Shown here in pieces: positions 1-7,902 of a stretch of 64,000 bases of DNA. The notes beneath the pieces were generated by a model. The model had not been told where the DNA came from. It ran no database searches and worked only from the letters and a program-made list of their open reading frames with translations. Numbering within the stretch: the first letter of the stretch is position 1; every line of letters starts with the position of its first letter. Source of the DNA: Labrys wisconsinensis (GTDB lineage Bacteria > Pseudomonadota > Alphaproteobacteria > Rhizobiales > Labraceae); assembly GCF_030814995.1 (NCBI RefSeq), contig NZ_JAUSVX010000009.1, positions 1 to 64,000 on the forward strand, written 5' to 3'. The position numbers and the translations under genes are program-made.

Positions 1-1243
1 GGCTGCCGCCGGTCTTGATGCTGATCGCGGTGAGGCGGCGCTGCAGCGTTGCGAACGACAGGCCGGTCGCGAGCGTCAGTTGCGCCTTGGCTGGCGCGTT
101 CTGACGATAGAAGGTGATGACAGTGCCGTTATAGCTGATTGTGCTCGGCCAGCACACCGGCAGCGTATCGCAGGCATAGCTGTAGGTCACGGCGTTGCCG
201 TGGGTGTCGGTCATGCTCTGCAGCAGCCAGCGCGCATTGGTTGCGAGGTCCGGCAAGGCCGGATCGGCCGTGCCCCAGGTCGAGACCGGCGCATAGGTCA
301 GCGTGGTGCCGTTGCGTCCCGTCACCGTCCAGGTGTTGGCATTGGCGTCGCGCTTGACGCGCACGAAGCTCTCGACCCGGGTGACGTAATAGGTGATGCC
401 GCTGCCCGCGGTCGCCGTGGCGCAGGCAGCGCTGATCGTGCCGGCGGTGTCGCAGGGCAGGAGGTCGGCCCCGTCGAGGGTGTAGACGAGGTCGGTCTGG
501 TCGCCGAAGCGCGGTGCGCCGCCCCGCGAGGTGCGCACGATGTCGGACAGGCCGGCAAGGCCGAAGCCGGTGCCGGTGAACCCGGCCCAATAGCCGTTCG
601 CCTGCGCTCCCGCATTCGAGTTGTAGACCAGCGCCAGCTTGGGCTCGAGGCCGTGGAAGGCCGGCACCGCGATGGGCACGCGCTGCGTGAACGAGCCGGT
701 GAAGGGATCGGGCGCGCCTTTGCCCGCCAGCTCGCTGGTGCTGGCATAGGCGGTGGTCGGATCGGGGTCGGGCGTGGCCGCAGCCGCTGCCGGCGCGGCA
801 GCCGCATCGGGCTGCGCGGCATCGGCCGCGGGCGCCTCCGTCTGAGGGTCAGCCGCCGGCGGCTGCGTGGTGGGGTCGGATGACGGAGGATCGGCCGTCG
901 TGGTCTCGGCTTCAGGCTGCGCTTGTGCCGTGATCGCAGCCGGCTGACCGCGCAGCGGCGTGAGCGGCGACGGGCCTGCAGTCGTTGCCGGCGTGGCTGC
1001 CGAAGCCGCCGGCTGCGCCTTGGTCGGATCTGAGACCGGCACCGGCGGCGCACCGGCCGATGCGGACGGCGGCGCCAGGGACGCCAGAGCGACGATGCTC
1101 GATGCAGAACTCGGCGAAGATGCCCCGCCTGCCCTTTCCGTCGCCCTCAGGGGCGTCGGCCACGCGGACGCACAAGTCACCGCCGCAGCCAGCACAATAG
1201 CCGCGCCGACCCGCAAGCGGGCCGCACCCCCAGCACCGATCAT
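1..1243 (-). CDS. Secreted SpvB/RHS-type protein, N-terminal part (cut by window edge)
   Basis: This reading frame is open from an ATG at 1243 to the window edge (414 codons, no stop), so the C-terminus is missing. Residues 1 to about 27 form a signal peptide with an Ala/Val-rich core ending ASA. Residues about 30-170 are a low-complexity Ala/Pro/Thr linker. From about residue 180 the sequence reads DPFTGSFTQRVPIAVP, then LEPKLALVYNSNAG, then GFGLAGLSDIVR. This is the typical opening of the SpvB / TcdB-like / RHS-repeat family, in which a beta-rich N-terminal module builds the shell or scaffold of a large secreted protein. Codon use matches the neighbours. I infer an exported RHS/SpvB-like protein; whether a toxin domain follows cannot be seen. 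It lies downstream of cckA on the same strand, with about 270 bp of featureless DNA between. Confidence 0.75.
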   Translation of the reverse strand, partial: MIGAGGAARLRVGAAIVLAAAVTCASAWPTPLRATERAGGASSPSSASSIVALASLAPPSASAGAPPVPVSDPTKAQPAASAATPATTAGPSPLTPLRGQPAAITAQAQPEAETTTADPPSSDPTTQPPAADPQTEAPAADAAQPDAAAAPAAAAATPDPDPTTAYASTSELAGKGAPDPFTGSFTQRVPIAVPAFHGLEPKLALVYNSNAGAQANGYWAGFTGTGFGLAGLSDIVRTSRGGAPRFGDQTDLVYTLDGADLLPCDTAGTISAACATATAGSGITYYVTRVESFVRVKRDANANTWTVTGRNGTTLTYAPVSTWGTADPALPDLATNARWLLQSMTDTHGNAVTYSYACDTLPVCWPSTISYNGTVITFYRQNAPAKAQLTLATGLSFATLQRRLTAISIKTGGS

Positions 1244-1514
1244 GAAGCTCCCCCGAGCCCACGCCGGGATCTTCCGGCGAATCTGATCTGACGTTAGGTC
1301 AGCGACAGTATCGTGACAACCCCAAATTGTAGGCAGATACCCGGAGCGACCGAACACCTATTCATCGTACCAGGCGCGATGCTCCCAGAAGGTCACCATA
1401 CACTGGTGAATCGAACTGCCGGCTCTGTTAACAGGTGGCGACGCCCCACCTCATAAAGCCCCGCAGCCCTGCGCCACGATACGCCCGACCCGCGGCCAGC
1501 GTGGGCCACAGTGT

Positions 1515-4085
1515 CTACGCCACCATGTTCGACTTCACCGCCTCGACCAGCTGCTTCATCGAGAAGGGCTTGGGCAGGAAGGCGAAGACCTCGCCCTGCG
1601 GCATGTTGCGCTCGAAGGCTTCCTCGGCATAGCCGGAGACGAAGATGATCTTGGCCGTGGTGTTGCGCTTGCGCAGCTCCTTCAGCAGGGTCGGCCCGTC
1701 CATCTCCGGCATGACCACGTCCGAGACCACAAGATCGACCTGGCCGCCGGCCTCCTCCAGCAATTGCAGCGCGTCGATGCCGGAGCTCGCCTCGATCACC
1801 TCGAAGCCGCGCGCCACCAGCGTGCGGGCCGAGAGCGCCCGCAGCGCCTCCTCGTCCTCGACCAGGAGGATGCGCCCGCGCCCGGTGAGGTCGGTCATCT
1901 CCTTGGGCTTCGGCGCCGTGGCCGGCGCGCCCGCCGGCGCCGCGGCTGCGCCGCCCTCGGCCGCCGCCGGCTGCGCCGCCTCGACATGCCGCGGCAGGAA
2001 GATGCGGAAGGTCGTGCCCTTGCCCTCGACCGAATCGACCAGGATCCATCCGCCGGTCTGCTTGACGATGCCGTAGACGGTGGAGAGGCCGAGGCCGGTG
2101 CCCTTGCCGACCTCCTTGGTGGTGAAGAACGGCTCGAAGATCTTGTCCATGATCGCGGCCGGGATGCCGGTGCCGCTGTCCTCGACCTCGACCACGACAT
2201 AGTCGGCGCGCGGCAGCTCGTTCTTCTCGTAGGCCGCCGTCTCGGCCGCCGCCACGTTGCGGGTGCGGATCAGCACCTTGCCGCCATTGGCCATGGAATC
2301 CCGCGCATTGACCGCGAGATTCATCACCACCTGCTCGAACTGGTTGACGTCGGCCTTGACCGGCCAGAGGTCCCGCCCGTGCACCACGTCGAGCGCCACC
2401 TTCTCGCCGAGCAGGCGGCGCAGCAGCAGCGACAGGTCCGAGACCGCGTCGTTGAGGTTCAGCACCTGCGGGCGCAGCGTCTGGCGGCGCGAGAAGGCGA
2501 GCAGCTGGCGCACCAGGTTGGCCGCGCGGTTGGCGTTGCTCTTGATGGACATGATGTCCTGGAACGCCGGGTCGCCCGGGCCGTGGCTGGCGATGAGGAA
2601 GTCGGCGGCCAGCATGATGGCGCCGAGCACGTTGTTGAAGTCGTGCGCGACGCCGCCGGCGAGCTGGCCGACGGCCTGCATCTTCTGGCTCTGGGCGAAC
2701 TGCTCCTGCAGGGCGCGCTGCTCGGTGGTGTCGACGACATAGACGATCGCCGCCTCGCGGTCCTCTTCGCCCGCGTCGACCGGCGCGAACCAGAAGCGGG
2801 CGGAGCGGGCGGCCTCGCCGGCCAGCGTCGCCTCCAGCGGCTCCAGGCCGCCATGGCCGGCCGTCGCCTGCTTGAGCAGGCCGCCGAGCCCTTCGCGCTC
2901 GCGCTCGGCCACGCCCTCGACCAGGGGGCTGCCCTGGGCCTCGCCCCGGAAGGCGCCGCGGAAGAGCCGCATGAAGGCCGCGTTGGTGCGGATGACGCGG
3001 CCGTCCTTGTCGACGGTGGCGATGGCGAGCGGGCTGTTGTTGAAGAAACGGGCGAAGCGCACCTCGGCGGCGCGCAGCCCCTCCGACACGTCGCCGCCCG
3101 GCCCGCGATAGATCACCAGCGTGCGCGAAGCGCCGGGATGGCCGTCGGCGGAGAAGGCCACCTTGTGGAACAGCCGCACCGGCAGGATCGTGCCGTTGCG
3201 CCGGCGCAGGTCGACGTCGATGATCTCGGTCTTGACGCTGCCCGGCTCGCCCGGGGCGGCAGCGATCAGCGCGCCGGTATTGCCCGGCAGGATGTCGGTG
3301 AGCTTCAGCCCGCCATTGCCGAACTGGGCGAGGTCGAAGTCGAGCCAGCCGGCGAGCGTGGCGTTCATGTAGGCGATCTCGCCGGAGGGGTCGGCCGAGA
3401 AGAAGCCGGCCGGCGCATGGTCGAGATAGTCGATGGCGTGCTGCAGCTCCAGGAAGGCGTTCTCCTGGCGCTCGCGCTCGCGGGTGATGTCGGCGACGGT
3501 CCACACCACGTCGCGGGCCCCGGAGGCGCGGAGCATCGGGCGCACCCGCACCCGGTACCACGAGGCGCCGCCGGCCGGCGGCGTGGCGGCGATGCGGAAC
3601 TCCTCGGTCAGCGTCTGGCCGCCGCGCGCCGCCTGCGCCAGGCGGTAGACCGGCTCCGACACGTCGGGGTCGCCGGTGAAGGCGCGCTCGACCGGGCGCA
3701 CGTCCTGCTCGCCGGTGGCGCCGGTCATGGCGAGATAGGCCGCGTTGGCGTAGACCACCCGGCCGTCCTTGTCGGTGACGACCAGCCCCTCGGGCGAGCC
3801 GTCGGCGATGGCCTTGGTCAGGTCGTTGCGCACCTGGCCGTCCTGGCCGAAATGCATGAAGCCGAAGGCGTGCATGCACAGCGACACCACGCCGACCGCC
3901 GCCAGGATCGCCAGGAGCCCGAGCACCAGCGATTCCGCCTGCTCCTTGGCCAGGAAGGTCGAGGCGGCCAGCGCCGCCAGCAGCGCCGCGGCAAGGACAA
4001 CGACGAGCACAGGCTTGATCCTGCTCGCCCGCTCGCTGCGGTCGATGGCGAAGCCTTGGCCGCCACCGCCCTCGCCGTTCGCCAT
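1515..4085 (-). CDS. cckA: Hybrid sensor histidine kinase CckA
   Basis: This 856-residue hybrid kinase heads the CckA-ChpT-CtrA/CpdR phosphorelay that controls the cell cycle and motility in alphaproteobacteria. Two membrane helices lie at about residues 24-43 and 50-72. Three PAS-like domains follow (about 85-460). The HisKA box [14 protein letters not shown] has the phospho-accepting His near residue 481, followed by the HATPase domain ([19 protein letters not shown]). A C-terminal receiver has [13 protein letters not shown] with Asp near 789 and the FLPKPF lysine. A linker rich in Ala/Pro separates kinase and receiver. The ATG at 4085 is preceded by GAGGAT at good spacing; an in-frame ATG at 4130 is possible but less well supported. 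It follows flhB by about 107 bp and is probably co-transcribed with it. Family assignment is firm; phosphotransfer partners are not in the window. Confidence 0.95.
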   Translation of the reverse strand: MANGEGGGGQGFAIDRSERASRIKPVLVVVLAAALLAALAASTFLAKEQAESLVLGLLAILAAVGVVSLCMHAFGFMHFGQDGQVRNDLTKAIADGSPEGLVVTDKDGRVVYANAAYLAMTGATGEQDVRPVERAFTGDPDVSEPVYRLAQAARGGQTLTEEFRIAATPPAGGASWYRVRVRPMLRASGARDVVWTVADITRERERQENAFLELQHAIDYLDHAPAGFFSADPSGEIAYMNATLAGWLDFDLAQFGNGGLKLTDILPGNTGALIAAAPGEPGSVKTEIIDVDLRRRNGTILPVRLFHKVAFSADGHPGASRTLVIYRGPGGDVSEGLRAAEVRFARFFNNSPLAIATVDKDGRVIRTNAAFMRLFRGAFRGEAQGSPLVEGVAEREREGLGGLLKQATAGHGGLEPLEATLAGEAARSARFWFAPVDAGEEDREAAIVYVVDTTEQRALQEQFAQSQKMQAVGQLAGGVAHDFNNVLGAIMLAADFLIASHGPGDPAFQDIMSIKSNANRAANLVRQLLAFSRRQTLRPQVLNLNDAVSDLSLLLRRLLGEKVALDVVHGRDLWPVKADVNQFEQVVMNLAVNARDSMANGGKVLIRTRNVAAAETAAYEKNELPRADYVVVEVEDSGTGIPAAIMDKIFEPFFTTKEVGKGTGLGLSTVYGIVKQTGGWILVDSVEGKGTTFRIFLPRHVEAAQPAAAEGGAAAAPAGAPATAPKPKEMTDLTGRGRILLVEDEEALRALSARTLVARGFEVIEASSGIDALQLLEEAGGQVDLVVSDVVMPEMDGPTLLKELRKRNTTAKIIFVSGYAEEAFERNMPQGEVFAFLPKPFSMKQLVEAVKSNMVA

Positions 4086-4192
4086 GACCGATCCTCGCCG
4101 CCGACGTTCCAGGGATATCCGCGAGACCATGATTCGTCGCGGCGCACCGAAATACAATGCTGGGCAGTTATCAGGACAAGATTCAGAATGGG

Positions 4193-5269
4193 TTAAGCCG
4201 GACGCCAGGCGCGGCGGGCCTTCAGCTTCATCACATAGGAGATGACCTCGGCGACCGCCCTGTAGTGCTCGCCCGGGATCTCGCGGTCGACGTCGACGGT
4301 GGCGTGCAGCGCCCGCGCCAGCGGCGGGTTCTCCACCACCGCGACGCCGTGCTCGGCGGCGAGCGCGCGGATGCGCAGCGCCACCGCGTCGACGCCCTTG
4401 GCGACGCAGACCGGCGCGCCCATGCCGGCCTCGTATCGCAGCGCCACGGCATAATGGGTCGGATTGGTGATGACCACCGAGGCCTTGGGCACGTTGGCCA
4501 TCATGCGCTTGGAGGCGCGCTGGCGCCGCATCTGCTTGATCTTGGCCTTGATCTCCGGATTGCCTTCGCTCTGCTTGAACTCTTCCTTGAGCTCGTGGAC
4601 GGTCATGCGCTGGCGCTGGTACCAGGAATGGCGCTGGTAGACGAAGTCGGCCAGCGCGACGAGGGTGAGGATGGCCAGCGCCGAGGCGAGCAGGCGGACG
4701 ATCAGGTCGAAGGCGAAGGGCGCGATGGTGGCGACGTCGGCCGAGAGCAGCCCGGCCACCGACGCGCGTTTGGGCCACAGCACGAAGACCAGCACGGCGC
4801 CGACGATGGCGAGCTTGGCCAGGCCCTTGCCGAAATTCACCCAGGCGGCCATCCCGAACAGGCGCTTGAAGCCGGCGAGCGGCGAGATCTTCGACAGTTT
4901 CGGGGTGATCGGGTCGTAGCTCCACACCAGGCGGTGCTGCACGGCGTTGCCGGCGACGGCGGCGATCATCAGCATGAGCAGCGGCAGCCCGATGGCCGCC
5001 AGGGCCGCGATCAGCAGCTGGCGCGCCGCCGCGGTCAGCACGGCCGCGTCCAGGCTGATGCGGCCGGCATTGGCGAGATAGCCCTTGAGGGCGAGCGTCA
5101 GGTCGAAGGCCGCCCCCTTGGCGAACAGGAAGAAGGCGAGCGTGCCCGCCCCCAGCACGAACCAGGTGCCGAGCTCCTGGCTCTTGGCGACGTCGCCGCG
5201 CTCGACGGCCTGGTCGAGCTTCTTCTGGGTCGGGTCGAGCGTGCGTTCGCCGGCATCGTCCTCGGCCAT
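4193..5269 (-). CDS. flhB: Flagellar export protein FlhB
   Basis: FlhB is the switch protein of the flagellar type III export gate and controls the change from rod/hook to filament substrates. The 358-residue protein has four hydrophobic segments in its first ~215 residues and a cytoplasmic C-terminal domain. That domain contains the autocleavage motif NPTH at residues 269-272, the same numbering as in Salmonella. Its N-terminus, EDDAGERTLDPTQKKLDQAVERG, is typical of the family apart from Leu in place of the usual E-x-PT start (split here as read: TLDPTQKKLDQA). It starts 2 bp after the fliR stop and is followed by cckA. Length and motifs are complete. Confidence 0.96.
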   Translation of the reverse strand: MAEDDAGERTLDPTQKKLDQAVERGDVAKSQELGTWFVLGAGTLAFFLFAKGAAFDLTLALKGYLANAGRISLDAAVLTAAARQLLIAALAAIGLPLLMLMIAAVAGNAVQHRLVWSYDPITPKLSKISPLAGFKRLFGMAAWVNFGKGLAKLAIVGAVLVFVLWPKRASVAGLLSADVATIAPFAFDLIVRLLASALAILTLVALADFVYQRHSWYQRQRMTVHELKEEFKQSEGNPEIKAKIKQMRRQRASKRMMANVPKASVVITNPTHYAVALRYEAGMGAPVCVAKGVDAVALRIRALAAEHGVAVVENPPLARALHATVDVDREIPGEHYRAVAEVISYVMKLKARRAWRPA

Positions 5270-5271
5270 GT

Positions 5272-6036
5272 CTAGCGCGTCACGAAGGCCTGCAGGCCGG
5301 CCTGCAGGTAGCCGAGCCAGACCAGCATCATGGTGGCGACGACGAAGGCGAACAGGAGGAGCCCGAGCATGATCGTCGCCGGCAGGGCGATGAAGAACAC
5401 CTGCATCTGCGGCATGAGCTTGGACAGCACCGCCAGCCCCGCATTGAAGATCAGGCCGAACACCAGGAACGGCGCCGAGATCTGGATGGCGATCCTGAAG
5501 GCACCGGCCACGGTCTGCAGGATCATCTGCGCCGCGTCGCCCGCGTTGGGCAGCGTGCCCGGCGCGAACAGGGTATAGCTGTCATAGAGAGCCGCGATGA
5601 CGAGATGGTGCAGGTCGCTGGCGAAGATCAGCGTCACGGCGAGGAGCGCCAGGAAGCCGGAGAAGATCGCCCCCTGCTGGCCCTGCGTCGGATCGACGGT
5701 GGTGACGAAGCCGAGGCCGAGCTGGTTGGCGATCACCGTCCCGGCGGTCTGCAGGCCGCCCATCAGCATGCGCCCGGTGGCGCCGATGACGAAGCCGACG
5801 GCGAGCTCGCCGGCGAGCAGGCGCAGCAGCGCCGGCAGGGTCATCTCCACCCGGTAGGCGTCGCTCACCAGCGGGAAGAACATCAGCGTCAGCGCCAGCG
5901 CGATGGAAAGGCGCAGGCGCTGCGGCACGCTCGTCTCGCCCAGCCCCGGCATCAGCATGACCATGGTGCCGATCCGCGCCATCATCAGCATGAAGACGGC
6001 GGCGATGCGCGGCAGGAGGTCCAGGGTCAGCGTCAT
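5272..6036 (-). CDS. fliR: Flagellar export gate protein FliR
   Basis: FliR is an inner-membrane component of the export gate that, with FliP and FliQ, forms the entry channel for flagellar substrates. The 254-residue sequence is almost wholly hydrophobic, with about six membrane segments and the family pattern ARIGTMVMLMPGLGE near the N-terminus and QLGLGFVTTVDPTQGQQ in the middle. Length is normal for the family. It lies 9 bp downstream of fliQ and 2 bp upstream of flhB, so the three gate genes are clearly one transcript. Confidence 0.96.
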   Translation of the reverse strand: MTLTLDLLPRIAAVFMLMMARIGTMVMLMPGLGETSVPQRLRLSIALALTLMFFPLVSDAYRVEMTLPALLRLLAGELAVGFVIGATGRMLMGGLQTAGTVIANQLGLGFVTTVDPTQGQQGAIFSGFLALLAVTLIFASDLHHLVIAALYDSYTLFAPGTLPNAGDAAQMILQTVAGAFRIAIQISAPFLVFGLIFNAGLAVLSKLMPQMQVFFIALPATIMLGLLLFAFVVATMMLVWLGYLQAGLQAFVTR

Positions 6037-6045
6037 GGCGCGAGG

Positions 6046-6312
6046 CTAGCCTCCCGCCGCGATCCGCGCGGCGACGCGCGCCATGTAGGCGCCGAGCGCG
6101 TCGCTCATGAACGGCAGCATCAGCACCAGCGCCAGGAACATCAGCAGGATCTTGGGGACGAAGGCGAGCGTCTGCTCCTGGATCTGCGTCAGCGCCTGCA
6201 GCAGCGAGATGGCGACGCCGACCACCAGGCCGACGATCATCATCGGGCTCGCCACCTTGAGCAGCGTCAGGATGGCGTCGCGGGAAATGTCGAGGATTTC
6301 GGGGCCTGTCAT
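6046..6312 (-). CDS. fliQ: Flagellar export gate protein FliQ
   Basis: FliQ is a small two-helix membrane protein of the export gate; four copies surround the FliP/FliR core. The 88-residue product has two hydrophobic segments (about residues 16-38 and 51-72) joined by a short polar turn with QALTQIQEQTLAFVPK, the FliQ hallmark. It has the normal length. It lies between fliE (134 bp upstream) and fliR, in the same direction. Confidence 0.95.
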   Translation of the reverse strand: MTGPEILDISRDAILTLLKVASPMMIVGLVVGVAISLLQALTQIQEQTLAFVPKILLMFLALVLMLPFMSDALGAYMARVAARIAAGG

Positions 6313-6445
6313 GGGGTCGTCCCGGGAGCGCGGAGGCAGTTCGGTTGGAGCACCGCGACGGTGCGGCGCAGGGGTCGGCGAGCGTCCCGCCCTAGCCCGG
6401 CGCGAATCGCCCGCTCCCTGGCCGAACCATAGGTGTCCACGCGCC

Positions 6446-6763
6446 TCAGATCGACATGCGCATGATCTCCTGATAGGCGGAGATCACCCGATCGCGCACG
6501 CTGACCAGGGTCTGCATGGCCGTCTCGCTCTCGGCCACCGCGGTGACGATGTCGATCATGTCGGTGCGCCCGGCGGTGGCGTTCATCGCCGCCGTGTCCG
6601 CCGCCTGCCCGGTCTGGCTCACCGTTCCCAGCGCCTGGCTGAGCAGGCCGGCGAAGGACGTCTCCGGCGCCGCGGCTGCGGCAGCCGGCTTGAGCGCGGC
6701 GGCGCCACCGAGTTTCTGGGCCGCCGCGGCATAGGCGCCGGCGGCGAGAGCGGGAGCCGTCAT
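6446..6763 (-). CDS. fliE: Flagellar hook-basal body protein FliE
   Basis: FliE links the MS ring to the proximal rod and is the first substrate of the export apparatus. The 105-residue product has an Ala-rich N-terminal half and the conserved C-terminal helix: FAGLLSQALGTV, DIVTAVAESETAMQTLVSVRDRVISAYQEIMRMSI, which matches the family ending with the xxAYxEIMRMxI pattern. It sits downstream of flgC in the flgB-flgC-fliE order usual for these genes. Confidence 0.95.
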   Translation of the reverse strand: MTAPALAAGAYAAAAQKLGGAAALKPAAAAAAPETSFAGLLSQALGTVSQTGQAADTAAMNATAGRTDMIDIVTAVAESETAMQTLVSVRDRVISAYQEIMRMSI

Positions 6764-6850
6764 TGCTGAACTCCTTCGGGCGGATGGGCCGTCGCGGCCT
6801 GGAGGGAACGAGGTCTGCAGGGTCGGGGCGGCGAAGCCACGAGAAGCTGC

Positions 6851-7261
6851 TTAGCCGCGCAGGATGTCGAGGGTGCGGGCGATCATGCGCCGGGCGGCGC
6901 CGATCACGTTGAGATTGGCTTCGTAGGCGCGCTGCGCCTCGCGCATGTCCATCTGCTCGATCAGCGGATTGACGTTCGGCATCTTGACATAGCCCTGCGC
7001 GTCGGCGGCCGGGTTGCCCGGCTCATATTCGGTCCGGAAAGCGGAGGCGTCGCGCCGGACGCGGCCGAGCCGCACCACCTGGGCGTCGAGATCGCGGTCG
7101 ATCTCGGTGCCGAAGGTCGCGACCTTGCGCCGATAGGGGTCGCCGCCCGGCGTCGTCGCGGTCGAATCGGCATTGGCGAGATTCTCGGCGATCACGCGCA
7201 TGCGGCCGGATTCGGCCTTGAGCCCGGACGATGCGATGCCGATGGCGCGGGTCAGATCCAT
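6851..7261 (-). CDS. flgC: Flagellar proximal rod protein FlgC
   Basis: FlgC is one of the proximal rod subunits exported through the basal body. The 136-residue product carries the N-terminal rod motif (IGIASSGLKAESGRMRVIAENLANADST) and the C-terminal helix MDMREAQRAYEANLNVIGAARRM, both coiled-coil-forming ends of the rod/hook family. The chosen ATG at 7261 lies 2 bp downstream of the flgB stop and gives the normal length; the open frame extends further upstream only by overlapping flgB. Confidence 0.95.
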   Translation of the reverse strand: MDLTRAIGIASSGLKAESGRMRVIAENLANADSTATTPGGDPYRRKVATFGTEIDRDLDAQVVRLGRVRRDASAFRTEYEPGNPAADAQGYVKMPNVNPLIEQMDMREAQRAYEANLNVIGAARRMIARTLDILRG

Positions 7262-7263
7262 GC

Positions 7264-7671
7264 TCAGCCTCCCTTCACGGCCATCTTCAGGAGACCGAGG
7301 CTCTTGGTGTAGAGCAGCGACGCCACCTGATAGTCCTGCTGCGTCTCGGCCACCTTGGTCATCTCGTCCTCCAGCACCACCGAATTGCCGTCGGGCGTGG
7401 TCTCGAAGGTCTTTTCGCGCGCCGCGCCGAAGCTCTGCTCGTCGCCTTGCCCGGTCGAGATGTGCATCGGGCTGGTGCGCATGGCGGTGACGGCCCCGGT
7501 GGAAACCCCGCCGGCGACGAGATCGCCGAAGCCCAGCGGCTTGAGGTCGCGCTCGCGATAGCCGGGCGTCTCGGCATTGGCGACGTTCTCGGCCAGCACC
7601 TTCTGGCGCGCCTCGAGCCAGCGCATCCGCGTCTTCAGCATGTCGACGAGCGGAATATCTGCGAAAGCCAT
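7264..7671 (-). CDS. flgB: Flagellar proximal rod protein FlgB
   Basis: FlgB is the proximal rod subunit that contacts FliE. The 135-residue product has the family motif RQKVLAENVANAETPGYRERDLKP and a C-terminal helix region with TQQDYQVASLLYTKSLGLLKMAV. The ATG at 7671 is preceded by GAGGAGGGGGC, a strong ribosome-binding site; an upstream in-frame ATG at 7725 lacks one and adds residues not seen in the family. This is the first gene of the flgB-flgC-fliE-fliQ-fliR-flhB run, and its promoter region carries a CtrA box at 7730-7744. Confidence 0.95.
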   Translation of the reverse strand: MAFADIPLVDMLKTRMRWLEARQKVLAENVANAETPGYRERDLKPLGFGDLVAGGVSTGAVTAMRTSPMHISTGQGDEQSFGAAREKTFETTPDGNSVVLEDEMTKVAETQQDYQVASLLYTKSLGLLKMAVKGG

Positions 7672-7706
7672 GCCCCCTCCTCGCCGCATCCGGCCATGAT
7701 CCGGCA

Positions 7707-7719
7707 GGCAAAATTTGCC
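7707..7719. promoter_or_regulatory. Palindrome GGCAAAATTTGCC in the flgB/fliO promoter
   Basis: A 13-bp palindrome (6-bp arms, one central base) lies 10 bp from the CtrA box, between the divergent flgB and fliO genes. A similar GGCAA...TTGCC inverted repeat stands beside the second CtrA box at 18406-18434. I infer a shared binding site for a flagellar regulator; the protein is unknown. Confidence 0.45.
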
Positions 7720-7729
7720 GGGCACATGG

Positions 7730-7744
7730 TTAATGCCGAGTTAA
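7730..7744. promoter_or_regulatory. CtrA-type box TTAA-N7-TTAA, flgB/fliO divergent promoter
   Basis: The sequence TTAATGCCGAGTTAA matches the full CtrA consensus (two TTAA half sites, 7 bp apart) and is flanked by GG and CC, extending the symmetry. It lies 59 bp upstream of the flgB start and about 160 bp upstream of fliO. CtrA control of flagellar genes is established in alphaproteobacteria; binding here is inferred. Confidence 0.7.
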
Positions 7745-7902
7745 CCCCGGGGCATCTGTGCTGTCCCGTCTGTGGACAAGGGTCTTACGGACGGGCGATT
7801 CTTCGTGTTTAAGCATCTGCTGGAACGTCGACGAAAGTCGGTGCGCAAAAAAGCCGAGCTTTCCGTCTATGCGGCGGATGGCCTGTTCGAGGACGCGTGG
7901 CG

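Noticed and set aside
1764..4196. 810-codon plus-strand frame opposite cckA
   Set aside because: Antisense shadow of the kinase; low-complexity His/Arg/Gly product without motifs.
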